DNA of 64,000 nt from Russula earlei (taxonomy: Eukaryota; Basidiomycota; Agaricomycetes; Russulales; Russulaceae), in contig JAGFNK010000063.1 of assembly GCA_025769875.1 (NCBI GenBank), positions 62,001 to 126,000 on the forward strand, written 5' to 3'. The notes beneath the pieces are model-generated. The model searched no databases. It saw nothing but the letters and a program-made list of their open reading frames with translations, and had not been told where the DNA came from. This document shows, one piece after another, positions 1-15,034 of this stretch (positions are counted from its first letter, which is position 1; each line of letters begins with the position of its first letter). The position numbers and the translations under genes are program-made.

Positions 1-45
1 CCAAACCTCAAACCACATCCACTTCTCCATTTCATCAACTCTTCA

Positions 46-1014
46 TGTCATGAACCATTCTCTGGAGAGGGCCCTTGAAGGACCCTTCCTTACAGGAGGA
101 AACCCAGCCTCTATGGTGTCACCCTGTTCACACAAGCAAAAGGGGTGAGTAGAGGTGTCCACAATATCATGCGCGCATTGTTGCGTGAGTGATTCTCAGC
201 ACAATCGACATACAGCAAGCCCCACTTAATGGCAACCCTTCTAGCAATAAAGGACAGTATTAGGGCCCTCCTAGGGACCCTTTAGGATGACTCTAGGTGC
301 TCTACAATAGGTACTAACCTAGTATCAAAGACCCTACAACGCATTATTAGACCAACTCTAATAACTATAGAATGAACTAGAAGGCAATACTAAGGACCTT
401 AATAGAAGTACTAGGGTCGACTCTAAGGACCCTAATAGAACTATATAAGGGCCTTATAAGATAACGCTATCCCCTGACCAAACTACAAGTCCTCAAGTGA
501 CTGGCCCTAAACTAACTAACAGAAAATGAATCAGGTGTTCGCATGTGCACTAGAACAGTAAACACATGGACAATGAAAGCTCTTACTCATCAGAAGAAGC
601 CTTCTTACTCAGCAGATTACTGAGCATGACTGAGCATGCTCAGTAAGCGCACTCCAACATCTTACTCATCGCTCTATTGTGCTTGATAACAAGGTTTTGA
701 CTTGTTCTCTATTTAGCAGTTCCCTTGTAGTATACTGTATAAGCGCTCAATAAAGTAGCAGGACAGTCCTCAGACTGTCCATTTGTTTACAGCACTCTCC
801 ATTCCTGGGATACTCCTTTAAGGACCGTCCCCTTTGTGACTCCCCTGGCAACTTCCCTGCATACTTGCTCTACTCTACCAGTAACTGTACCTCTCTGGTA
901 CTTGTTACTGCTTTGGACTCTACTCTTTGTCCACGCCATCTTGGACATCTATCAACTCGTCTTTGAGCTAATCCCTCGCTCTTGAACTGGATAGTTCAAC
1001 AGTGAGTCTTGACA
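46..1014 (+). mobile_element. Solo LTR (family Y, 969 bp) with 5-bp target duplication
   Basis: The segment begins TGTCATGAACC and ends GAGTCTTGACA, the TG...CA ends of an LTR. It is flanked by the direct repeat CTTCA at 41-45 and 1015-1019. A second copy lies inverted at 28145-29594 with its own 5-bp duplication, which fixes both ends. A TATA-like stretch and AATAAA near 735-755 fit the U3/R region. No internal retrotransposon sequence adjoins it, so it is a solo LTR left by recombination. Confidence 0.88.
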
Positions 1015-1019
1015 CTTCA

Positions 1020-1860
1020 CACACACACACCATCTACCATCTACTCTTCACCTTTCCCTTCCTTTCCTAAGAGTCTCTCTTCACTCTACTGAGAAGAGCT
1101 CTCCTCCTTCAAGACATACCTTCCTCTCTCTGTGTGTTCAAGGTCTACAACGGACTTGAACGCATATAGCTAGTGGAACCAGCCCTAGTCTATCCCATTA
1201 CAAACTTACCCTAGCTTCTCAATGGACTGAGTCATACTAGGAAGGGTCTATTAGCCATAACCTGTTTAGCATAAAACACTTTGACCACTGCAGGGATCCT
1301 TACTCTTTACAATGGGAACCAGCCCATTTGTCAGAACACACTTTACTATCAACTCAACTTCAGGCTTGAGAACTGACATGGCTCATTACTGTGACACTTG
1401 TAGAAGGGAGTAGTCAGTTGGAAACAGAGGCAGGTAGAGGGTACAAAGTGAAAGGGACTTCTTGAGTCAAAACAGGATGATGCATGGTCAGGACTTGGCC
1501 TTGGCTCACAGCACTCTCAACATATCTGATAAGGGCACCAACTCAGAACTGTTATCTCAGATCTCAGATCACTTTAATATATTCCCCAATCTTCAGGTCA
1601 ACTCAAGGTATTCTGGACTATTTAACAAATTGACTCTCCATCCCAGTGCACATCTTCTGATGATGCACCCTTACCTCTGTACTATCCTATACCTTGTCCC
1701 AGCACTGAAGATCAGACCATTCAATCTCACTTATATTCCTTCTAGACAATTTCTAACTGTATTTGATCACATATACATTGGTGGTCTAATTACTATTAGA
1801 TCCTTAGATTACATTACAGTATGTGTGATCAGTTTATTGAGTGAGTCTTGAGTGGGTGAG
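1020..1860. repeat. Retroelement remnant hosting the solo LTR; no gene
   Basis: Bases 1-40 and 1015 to about 1410 together match 30531 to about 30936 in the same orientation. An older repeat was therefore present before the LTR inserted. The stretch to 1860 is AT-rich, with one open frame (about 1462-1851) that resembles no protein I know. GC content rises sharply near 1860, where gene space begins. Confidence 0.6.
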
Positions 1861-3396
1861 CATGCACACACGTCCAAATGCACTTGCACATATGTGTGCG
1901 TGAGAATGTCTAGATAAGCGAAGCTCAGTATCTCGGTGCCGGTGCCGGTGAAAGCCGAGAGCAAACCTGGCGGGATTTGAAACTTTTGGGGTGACAGAGC
2001 GTGACTGTCCGACTAAGGGGCGCTGTCCAAACAAGGGCGCAGGAATAGTATGTGGGTTTAGAGGACGACTGTATTCATCCGAATCAGGGAGGGGACCTCA
2101 GCTGTTGTCGCATCTCATCAACAGGCATCTGATCGTAGTCCCTTCGCTTAGACCCTGCGCCCTGATTGTGTCTGCTGACAGCCTACCCACGGGCCCGAAG
2201 ACGACCGACGACGACGACGATGATGGCCTTGGCGTGAAAGGACCAACGGACAATGCCACGCCGCGCCGCGCCACGCACTGCCAGTTGGACGGCGATGTGA
2301 TGTATACACTTGTATTTTTTTTTCCTGCCAGTGGCTGACGATGGGGATCATCTCTCGACAAGCGTCCTGTGAGCCAAGAGCGTTCTTGACTCGGAGATGA
2401 GATTTGCTCCGCCGTTGCTTCCCAGGTATTGGTTCGTGTGGGACGTGTAATGGCACATCTAGGGGTGGATATTGGAAATTCCCTATCATTTCCTCTGAAA
2501 CTGAAACATGGACAGCTCCCCCAGTCCCAGTCCAGCATCATCCGGTGCCGCCTGGACCATACCATGTCCCTCCGATCTTCCAATTGAAAGAATCTGGAGC
2601 TTAGCGGTCGTCGTCCAGCCAGACACGCAAAAGGACCTCGCCGCGGACGGCTAACATCGGAGGTGTGCACCCCCAACGCTGAATCGAATCCTTGACCCTG
2701 CTCGCTCTGGTCTCATCGGGTTATCGCTGAGCGCGGCTGGTATCAGGATTGAAAGAAACACAGAGTGTGGGGATTATATGGATGATGGCGTTGACAAATG
2801 ATGCCGGTCAGTTGGGAATTGGCTTGATTTGATCGGGGCGGGGTTTTCCTGTAGTACGTGGCATCGTCCTGATCGTTGTATGAAACCAGGCTGGCAGACA
2901 TCTTATCTATGTAACCTGATTCGTCCTTGCATAGCGTGGAGGAGGGGGCGCGCTGAGTTCGTACGGCAGGTCAGATGACAGCAGACAGGGACGGAACAGA
3001 GAAAACAAAGGGTGACCACCTAGGCTGAGAGGCCACTTCGGCATCGGGATCACACAGAATGGGAGGAAAGAAGTTCTCTGTGGTTCATTGTCACTACGAC
3101 TCGGAGCTCGATGGCTTATATACATGGATCAGACCAAAAACATCGAGGGAATGCAGTGGATCAGAGTATGATAGAAAACGAGACCCCGAATCCATTAGCG
3201 TGATTTGGGTCCCGACGAAGCCGAGGCAGCTTACATCCAAATTTCCAGCCAGTCATACTTGGAGTCGGCAATGTGTATCTAAATGACCAGTATAAATACC
3301 TCATGGTGTGTGCATTTGAGAGTCGCAAGTCCTTCCCGCCTTCCCCGTCGTACAGAGAGCCATTCGATCCTAGAGGGGTAGCGTACTCAGCCATAG
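1861..3396. other. Intergenic, no supported gene
   Basis: Several overlapping open frames exist on both strands, the longest on the minus strand at 2098-2676. None shows a recognisable domain, and each is broken up by a poly-T stretch or simple repeats such as the GAC/GAT run near 2205-2223. I see no tRNA or transposon ends here. Confidence 0.5.
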
Positions 3397-4250
3397 CTAC
3401 GACGACGACGTGTCGCCCGACAAGTCAGAATCTGGGGCCGTCAAGAGTCGCGCGTCGTCAATCCGTTCAGATGCTCGCCCAACTCCCTCAGCTCCCGAAC
3501 CCTTGGAATTTCGGCGAGGCACGCCCCGTGCCACGTCATGACGTGTTGCGGCCACTTGATAAACAAACGCCGCGAGGGCCTGCGCGGTGCGCTCCGGTTC
3601 AGCGCTCGGATGTACACTCCGCTTTTGGGGGACGCGGTGCACCGCAAACCGCGCCGCACCGCAAAAAGTCGAAATTGGGAGTTTTTTTTGTTTACGCACC
3701 AGGACCAACGAGCCGAATAGGATACTATCTTTCCACCGATCATCCACGTGCTCCGTCGTCGGATCTCTGCGGAGGTGGCGTTGCTGCTTCGCCCTCCACA
3801 GGGCGTGCAGGTCGACCCGGTGACGAGGCGCAGCGGCGTCGGCCGAATCGGGATCGACAGCGGCGCGACGTCCGCGCAACACATCATACGAGGCGCTGAT
3901 GGCGTGGAACCGCGCCTCCGAAACCTCTGGCGGTTGCGCGCGGGCGATCGGCGAGTCGGGGTGATAGACCCTCACGAGTTCGTAATCTGTGGCATCACGA
4001 CCGAACGGAAGTCAGTGTCCGCGAGGGGGCTGTGGGAGTGATCGATGGGAAGATGCACACAGCGCGACTTTACTGTTCTCTGAGATGCCCCTGGCGGGAG
4101 ATGGAATATTTCAAGCGGTGTAGGATTCAAGTTGGAGGGGTAAGGGTATGGGTTCGCGCTGTTGTTGGCCGCGGAAGAACTGCGTGTGGCGAAGCGGGAA
4201 ATCTTTAGTCCACACCTGGGATAACTAGCTCGCAACAACGGAGCATGCAT
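3397..4250 (-). CDS. Mitochondrial J-domain (DnaJ-like) protein
   Basis: The model is exon 4250-4061 and exon 3986-3397, with a 74-bp intron (donor GTGTGC, acceptor CCACAG) that joins in phase. The start has an Arg/Ser-rich, acid-poor leader of about 30 residues typical of mitochondrial import. From about residue 35 a J domain follows. It starts with a proline-rich lead-in and LEIFHLPPGAS, then ELVRVYHPDSP with the HPD tripeptide that stimulates Hsp70 ATPase, then ISASYDVLRG. Short J proteins of this layout in fungi usually continue into one membrane segment (WKDSILFGSLVL here). A second, in-frame 78-bp intron (about GTGCGT to AAAAG) may remove the basic stretch after it, giving 233 rather than 259 residues. 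It acts as a co-chaperone by family. The J domain is secure; the C-terminal half is uncertain. Confidence 0.78.
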
Positions 4251-4418
4251 GCGATAGTTGGGGTATAACGGAGTAAGATTTCAAACTACGTGGATGGATA
4301 CACAAGAAAATTAATGTCACGTGGGCCTCTGTCCCCTCACACCAACCAAACAAAATAAATATTGAATATTAATATCTTTGCCTCATTATTTGATTGTAGA
4401 ACTAGTTGAGCAGCTTGC

Positions 4419-7155
<2,737 letters not shown>

Positions 7156-9034
7156 TCAGACTTCTATTCCCTCAAGATTTGTACCCTGAATTCTCATCAA
7201 CAAAGCATGCTGGGGGCACGAACAATTCGACCCACCAGCTTTGGCAGACGCAAGTACACATCAGTGCCTTAATGAGCCTTGGGTTAGTGGGTTTCATAAC
7301 TCCTAGTTCAAGGATCTCACCCCATCCATCCAAGGACACGAGCTCCAAGGTACCACCGAAGTACCTGAGGGGTCTATTTTTATTTCTTTGGTAGTAGATT
7401 CATTGATTTGCATACCTTACAAAAATGTTACTCATAGCCAGGCCAATTCCCAACCTGGGATGACGGCCCACACAAGGCTCAAGTTCGGAATCGTTTTTCA
7501 GGGAAGCACCGTCCTCGCGTTGCCGCCACTCGTCCTTCCATCGACTAACCAGTTCTTCTACAGTCGCACGCATTCCAGTAGGGCTTGCGCTTGCGGTTCG
7601 GAGGGGACCCAAATTATTCTGCTCTAGTCGTGATGCATTGCGGACATGCGAGAACGAGAAGAGATCAGAAGGAGAGCGGATTTGTGGATTCAAGAGACCG
7701 CCACCTGGCTCGGTGATTGAGTCGACGGCGAGACGAGAAAAAAAAGTGGCGGGCTGTACCCTGATCCGAAATTCGCATCCCTATGCTGTCTGGCGCTGCT
7801 ACGAGGGTGACAAGAATGCCAGGAGGATTCGTTTTTTGGCCGTGCTTGGAAATCGTAGCTTGCATGGCCTGAGTGGGTATGAGGCTGATAAGACTTTTTA
7901 CAACGGCTGAGAGCGCACATTCTTCAACAATTCGAAGATGATGTATCTATAAGCAATCAGTGATATAACAGGATCGTGCAAGGCAACACCAACTCTAAGT
8001 GTTCCCGAATATAAGCAAACTGTGCGCCGATGTGACCCTCAATAGTCACCGCTGGCCATTGAATATGGTGGGTATTGGATGGTTTGGATTTGTCCGAGTC
8101 ATGGGTTAGTTGGTGTAACAAGGCAGCGCATCTCCGCACGCTCTTCTCTACGTTTAATCCGGTGCAGATGATGCCAACGTGACCTTCCTCCTTTCCTGTT
8201 CCTTGATATCTGCCAACAGAGTCTGACAAGGCGATGTGGTGCTCCGCAAGGACGCGACGCGAGATTCGGGATACCAGCATACGCCTCATGAAAGCGTCAA
8301 GTTGGTCCGGGGGGAGATGTGGAGAAGCCAACGAGAGACCAAGGGATAGATTTGGGATGACAACGGCGCTACGATAGCGTGAGCAATGATCAAGGAATGC
8401 AGTATACGCACGCACTGTTCGTCCAGAAGGCCCCTTAAGAAAGAGCAGAAACTCTCATTATCTTCTAGTGTTTCGATTCGCGGAAACATACGGAACCTAA
8501 AGCATGGGGTGAGCAATGACAAGATACTCGGTCCGTGGAAAATTGAGCATACTTCTCAAACGCGGACCAGTACAACTAAAGGGTAAGAGCGGTACAGTGC
8601 TGTGATTGATCACGGAGCAATGTATCTCACCTCATACACTTTTGCAACATCCTCTTGCATAACTACAGCGTATGGAAGAGCCTGCAAGTCCCGTATTCTG
8701 TGCGCTATGCGTACGGGAAGCTCCGTGCGGACATAATTCGCGCTCTGAAAGAAAATGGTTGATGGGGAATAGACATGTTAGACGGAACAGACCTTGATGA
8801 GGCGTTCCTCACTCATAAACCTCCCATAAAAGACCTAAATGGCACGAACGCTCACAGAGTGCTCTGGTTCTAGTAAAAACCATATACCAGCTGTCGCAAA
8901 CTCAGCCTCTTGGCCTCCTTCGTAGCATACTCCTCTAGCTTTCGATTCTGATAAAAATGCAGGTTCGTGGATTGGAATCTTGCTCGAGAGAGAGTCAGAC
9001 ATTTCGACACGGTGTACCTCGTATTAAGAATCAT
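7156..9034 (-). CDS. Mitochondrial branched-chain alpha-ketoacid / pyruvate dehydrogenase kinase
   Basis: Eleven exons (9034-8888, 8834-8793, 8744-8631, 8575-8553, 8496-8416, 8368-7994, 7947-7760, 7704-7416, 7364-7321, 7267-7236, 7185-7156) join in phase to 454 residues. The leader MILNTRYTVSKCLTLSRARF looks like a mitochondrial presequence. The family order is clear: HFYQNRKLEEYA, LRQLVFYGR, VRTELPVRIAHR, the helical domain with RRVLAEHHIALS, then the GHKL ATP-binding fold with ISDQGGG, DLFSFSHVRNASR, IGIGLAMSNI and the end GTNLEGIEV. It phosphorylates and switches off a matrix alpha-ketoacid dehydrogenase. The N-box, normally ELLKN, reads ELLKK. An intron-like 50-bp stretch (7918-7869) follows that would fit if one A in the AAA at 7922-7920 were absent. 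Which substrate (BCKDH or PDH) cannot be told from sequence alone. Confidence 0.9.
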
Positions 9035-9386
9035 GCAGAGGTGAATGAGAGAGACCAGAGGCGCGCAATAATTGATTAGAGCGCTCGATGTCTCCTCCTG
9101 GCCATGTACAATTACTTATGTAATCATGCACGTATCGACTCCGGGAAGCACGGCCCGTCGTCTGCACGCGCCTGCTTGCCTGCCTGATGCAACACGAACC
9201 AAACCCTCGCCCTGGGGTGAATTGACCTCTCCTTGATTGCGCGATCTCTACTTCCGGACACCCACCTACCATTTGTTCAAACAACAACTAAGAGCGGTGC
9301 GTCCTCTATGTCAAACTACAAATCCCGAAAACTGAATTGACATGTTTAGGCCTTTCAAGTTCACCATTCGCATCCCACTTCTGAGG
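9035..9386. promoter_or_regulatory. Shared divergent promoter region
   Basis: Only about 350 bp (307 bp if the P5B ATPase starts at the earlier in-frame ATG, 9342) separates the start codons of the minus-strand kinase and the plus-strand P5B ATPase. Both promoters must lie here. I see no clear TATA box. Confidence 0.5.
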
Positions 9387-12300
9387 ATGGATGTTGGTCC
9401 CTCCAATTACGACTACACAGAGGGGGCCTCTGCCCTTGATATTTCAGAGGCCGTATCCAATTCCCGCCATTCCCGTCGCGACTCCCAATACAGTTTGCCG
9501 TACAATGACCAACAAGGAACAATGTTTGACGGACCAGGGCATAGCGTTATTCCGAGCAGCGTTTCGAGGATGAGTATTGATCGCCCGCATAGCTTTCGGC
9601 AGAGCGAAGATAGTCAGGCGACGCGACCGTTTGCGATACGTCGGAGGAGCAGTGACATGTCTACCTCTTGGTCGCAAATGCCCGATGGTTCAGCCCTGGA
9701 CGAGGAGGATATTGGCGAGAGAGTACCACTACGCCGAGGAATGAGATCGCCGTCGCCACGCAGGACGGGCATGTTCGGCGGCATTGCCCTTCTCTTTGGA
9801 CGGGACACAGGCGGGGATGCTTCTTCGTCGCATAGGCGGACGTCCATCTCTCAACACTCACGCGCGTCCTCGACTCGGCTGTGGGGACGACGCTCCGACG
9901 CAGGATCAGAGGCGGCCAGCAACGTATCAAATGAAGGCGATGACCGTTGGGGTTACTCTTCGGGAGAGGAAGACGAGCCTTCGGACGGAGAGGATGTTGC
10001 ACGTGACAAGTCCCCGATCCCGAGTGAACGGGCCTTCGGTTCATATCCTCCATCCCCTGTTCCATCGGCGTCATCGTTGCCACTGCTATCTGCAGATCAA
10101 TTTTTTGGCAACGAGACGCGCATCGAAATTGACTTCGAGGCTTTGGACCCGCCACCACAAGGCCCGCCAAGCAGGCAAACTATCTATCTCTCGAATGAAG
10201 ATGTCACTCTGCGGTTTATTGGTTACGAGGTCTCGAGGTGGCATGCCTGGGCCTGGCGATTGGCTTGCGTCCTCAGCTTAGGCATGCTGGGGTTACTCGG
10301 ACACTGGTTCCCTAAGCTTTGGCTGCATTGGGTAGCAAGAGAGAAGGCCTTTAAAGAATTATCAAATGGATTTATCATTATAGAGGTGCGTCACGCTGTC
10401 ACTGAGAGGCATAGACGACAATCTAACGCGGTGTAAGACCACCTTCAGAGACATATTTTTCTTTCCCTTTCGGAGAGTTTCATACCCGTATCGTGCATCT
10501 ACCGTATTTCCCAATTGCGCAACGCCAACGAAAGCGAATAGCAACGGAACCCCTTCCATCAACTCTCAAGATTTCCTACTTGAGCATCTAGTCATAGTTG
10601 ATTACCGCTACGCAAGGTTTGCTCTTGATCCAAATAGTGGGTTATTCAGTGCAGTCAAGTACGTCAGGAATCACTGGGGTGATCTACCTATCGCTGATGC
10701 TAAGCGAACAGGGACTGGCGAGACCATGGCTGGACAGGTGTAGCGTCGGTGAAGAATGGATTGGAGGGGCCTCTTCGGCAGCAAAGGCTCACGTTGTTCG
10801 GGCCGAACGTCATTGATGTTGAAGGAAAATCTATCATCTCTCTCCTAGTGGATGAGGTCAGCTTTGTCTTTTGCATTAATAGAACTCAATACAGACGTTT
10901 CGATAGGTCATCCACCCATTCTACGTCTTCCAGATTGCCAGCATCATCCTGTGGTCACTGGACGATTACTATTATTATGCGTTCTGCATCGCATTAATCT
11001 CAGCTGTGAGCATCACCACAACGCTGATCGACACTAGGAAGGCAAGACACCTTCAACGACAACCATGACCGAAAAACATGCTCACCATGCGTATACAGAC
11101 TATTGCTCGGATGCGCGAGTTATCCCGCTTTTCATGTCCTGTAAATGTCTTTGTTGACGGTATTTGTAAGTCAGTTTCCCGTTGTTAGTAGCATAGGCCT
11201 AACTGAGAATAGGGCTCGAGCGCAACTCCTCTGACCTTGTTTTGGGTGACATCGTCAACCTGACCGAACCTCCACTATCCATTCTTCCTGCAGACCTAGT
11301 GCTGCTTTCTGGCGACGCCATTGTGAACGAGTCGATGCTTACTGGTGAATCAGTTCCGGTTAGCAAAATTCCTGTCAAAGATGAAGACCTTGTTCGATGG
11401 CGCGAGACTGCAGACGTTCAAGGTGACATGGCCAAAAGTTTCCTCTACGCAGGGACTAAGGTCGTTCGCATCCGAAAGTCGGTCGGACCAGCTGAGAGCC
11501 CCTTCGATAGGCCTGCATTGGGTCTCGTCGCCCGCACTGGTCCGTAAGATAAATTTAAATGCCAGGGGTAGGGATTTAAAACCGTTTGTAGGTTTCACGA
11601 CGACAAAAGGCGCGCTCGTGCGATCTATGCTGTTCCCGAAGCCGATCGGTTTCAAGTTCTATCGCGATTCTATTCGATTCATCATGGTGCTTTCTGGAAT
11701 TGCTGGACTTGGTTTCTGCGCGAGCGCCGTGCAATTTGTCAAGCTTGGAGTATATCCCCTTATTCACCATCCGCCTTGTGATATTGAATCAGAACGTGTA
11801 GGTTCGATGGCACACCATCCTGATGCGTGCGCTCGACCTTATCACCGTAGTTGTCCCGCCGGCACTTCCCGCAACGCTTTCTATCGGCACGAGCTTCGCA
11901 CTGAGCCGTCTCCGGCGTTCTGGTATCTTCTGCATTTCGCCGAACAGGATAAATGTTGCTGGAAAGATCAATGTTTGCTGTTTTGACAAAACGGGAACGT
12001 TAACTGAGGACGGGCTCGACATTCTCGGCGTCCGCGCGCTCGACCGCCGCAGTGGCACCCGCTTTGGTGAACTCCTCGACAACGTGTACGACTTACCTGG
12101 GCCTGTAGGCCGCGAGCGGACTACCTTCTTATACGCGCTTGCGACGTGTCACCAGCTCAAGGTTGTTGACGGTCAGGTCATTGGGGACCCACTGGATGTC
12201 AAGATGTTCCAATTCACCAGGTGGCTGATCGAGGAGGGTCACGTTGCCGGCACAGGGATGATTCGCGGTCGGCGGCCCGGCGATGGCGAGGCTCGGCCTG

Positions 12301-14639
12301 CAGCGCTCGTCCAAACGATTGTTCGGCCACCGGGAAGTGCGCAGTTCAAGATCGAAGATGCTCTGAAGGGTGGTGCAAAGGTTGGCTTTCTTTCACTTGA
12401 CTGGCCACTCCTTTTAATTCTCTATTGAACTGGAACACTGATCGGCTCCTTTGGCACTTGCTCCAGCATGCACACTTCCTCGAGTTCGGTGTGATCCGCA
12501 CGTTCGAGTTCGTCTCGCAGCTTCGTCGGATGAGCGTTATTGTCAAGCGTCTCCGGAGTACCAGCATGGAGATATACGTGAAGGGTGCTCCCGAAGTCAT
12601 GGCCGATATCTGCGATAAGGATTCATGTGAGCGGCCTTTCTATACAGAGGAAGCGAGGCTGAATTAGCTGCAATGACTAGTTCCGGATGACTACGACGAC
12701 CTCCTTACATACTACACGAAACGTGGGTATCGCGTGATTGCAATTGCGGGGAAGAGCGTCGATGGATTGTCATGGCTCAGGGCGCAAAGGATGAAGCGGT
12801 TAGTTTCTCGGTCTCGGCACCAACGGAATCTGAATTCACAACGATGGCACAGTGAGCAGGCAGAGTCCGGCCTTTGGTTCCTAGGTTTGATCATCTTTGA
12901 AAACAAATTAAAGCCTGGAACAGCGCCCGCGATTCAAGCGTTACGATCAGCACACCTCGCATGTCGGATGATCACCGGGGATAACCCTCTGACTGCGGTC
13001 AGTGTCGCGCAGGAATGTAACCTTATTAGCCAGACAGCACATGTGTTCAGCCCGAGGTTCATCCAAGGTGGGTGGTTTATGCACCGTCGCGTCATCTCGT
13101 TCACATCCCAACGGAGCAGGAAACGCCATGACGCCGCTAGCAAAGCTGTTGTGGTCATGCATGGACGATCCGGGATGGATATTGGACGACTATAGCTTGA
13201 AACCGCTGACGCCTCCATCGCACCACTCGGTTGATGCAAACCTAATGGATTACCAGGACTACGCTCTTGTCGTCACGGGCGACGTCTTCCGTTGGATGAT
13301 CAACAATGCACCACTGGAGACCCTGCAACGCGTATGCACCTTCTGTAAGGGGGGTCTGGGCTTCGCTGCTGATGCCGCACGCATAGATGCTCGCACGGTG
13401 CCAGATCTTTGCCCGCATGTCACCAGATGAAAAGAATGAGGTTGTTGAGAGGTTGCAGTCGATCGGATATACCGTCCTCATGTGCGGCGACGGTGCCAAC
13501 GACTGCGCCGCCCTCAAGGCTGCAGACGTGGGGCTGTCGCTGTCAGAGGCAGAAGCATCTGTGGCCGCACCCTTCACGAGCAAGACCCCCGATATCGGAT
13601 GTGTGCTCGAAGTGATCAAGGAAGGCCGGGCAGCCCTTGTGACGAGTTTCAGTTGCTTCAAATACATGTGAGCGAACTCACCAGATCTGAATGGTCTCAT
13701 TAATGACCAGGTTATAGGGCTCTCTATTCACTGATTCAGTTCACGACGATCACATTGTTGTATTCATTCGCCTCGTCCTTAGGAGACTTCCAGGTGAGCA
13801 TCTCCGTGACTATCTCAAAAGGAGTTGCTAAACGTGTGGAAAGTTTTTGTACATCGATCTATTTGTCATAATTCCCATTGCCGTTAGCAGTGAGTTGCAT
13901 GAGAATTTGCGGATACCATGATGGTGATGGAGACCTACATAGTGGGCCGCACACTCCCCTATGCCACAATACACCCTAGGAGGCCGACTGCAAGCCTTGT
14001 GTCGAGGAATGTCCTTGCCAGCATCATCGGCCAGGTCATCATTACGAGCGCGGCACAGTTCTGGGCCTTTTTCTGGGTACGGGACCAGCCATGGTATGTG
14101 TGATTCGGAGGTATCACGAGAGCCAAGGGGGTAACCAATCACAGGTATTCTCCAGCGAAGCCCGACGTTGGATCGGACGACGGCCGCCTGGAGGCGGCGA
14201 ATTATGAAAACACGGTGCTGTTTTTGCTCTCATGCTTCCAATATATCCTGGTGGCAGGGGTCTTTAGCATCGGACCGCCCTACCGCAAGCCAATGTGGAC
14301 GAATGGTGCGTGTGATACCGGGGTTAAGGATGACGGTTACTGAGGGATTATTATCTAGGGTTGCTCATGGTATCCCTGGTTGCGCTATCACTATTCAACG
14401 TCTCGGTCTTGCTGGTGCCTACCAAGTTCATTTCCGCATTACTAGAGCTGGTGCCCATACCCATGTCAGCCCGATTGACGCTCTCGTGGGCGGCCATCAT
14501 GAATGTGGCTGTATCCGTCGGGTTCGAGCGGTGGTTTGCACAAGTAGTTGCGGACGTGGTAGGGATGTTTGTGTCGCAGCAGGATGGTAAGCGGCGGATC
14601 AAAGACAACAGGGTGTATAGGGCGGTAGATAGAGAGTAG
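9387..14639 (+). CDS. YPK9: P5B-type cation-transporting ATPase (Ypk9/ATP13A2-like)
   Basis: Eighteen exons (9387-10385, 10438-10658, 10712-10856, 10907-11041, 11099-11165, 11213-11539, 11592-11749, 11802-12380, 12467-12626, 12681-12798, 12853-13067, 13120-13331, 13387-13667, 13718-13793, 13844-13889, 13943-14093, 14145-14305, 14359-14639) join in phase to 1443 residues (1458 if the upstream ATG at 9342 is used). A long Ser/Arg-rich N-terminus precedes the P5B N-terminal membrane domain. Then come TGES (566-569), the P5B signature PPALP (703-707), the phosphorylated Asp in DKTGT (D746), KGAP (916), TGDNP (1011), GDGAND (1146) and the C-terminal membrane segments. Family members sit in vacuolar/lysosomal membranes; the animal one exports polyamines. 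One intron (11042-11098) has a GC donor. The PPALP rather than PPELP motif separates it from P5A. Confidence 0.95.
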
Positions 14640-15034
14640 AATGCGGGATGGAAATACACCTTGGCCTACACGTTGTCTTCACACGACGGTTAGCCGGCTT
14701 GCGACGGCCGGCGGCGAGCGCGGGCCTGTTGTGGCAAGTGGCTGTGCCGGTCAGTGCTGGTGTTCTCTCGTCGAGGGCAACCACAACTCTCTCACTCTTG
14801 TTGTGTCTCGCCCTTCACTTTCTTCTCGGGCCATTGTCCTTTCTTTTTCTTTATTCCTTCTTCCCTTTCTTTATTCGTTTGCTCTGCGGGCAACTCACCT
14901 TTCCACACTCCTTCCTTCTTCCACGACGCACTGACCCAAGCGGCCGTCATCTCGTTTACTGGAGCAGGCCCTCCACTCCTTGCGCTCACCTTTCTCCTCT
15001 CCAGCCTCCATAATTCGACGTACTCACTCGGCCT
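14640..15034. other. Intergenic with pyrimidine-rich promoter tract
   Basis: Between the P5B ATPase stop and the next start lies a strong CT-rich stretch (about 14795-14895). Such tracts are common just upstream of transcription starts in fungi. No further gene is seen. Confidence 0.45.

Noticed and set aside
2098..2676. 192-codon open frame on the minus strand
   Set aside because: No domain, odd composition, and overlapping frames of similar length on the other strand.
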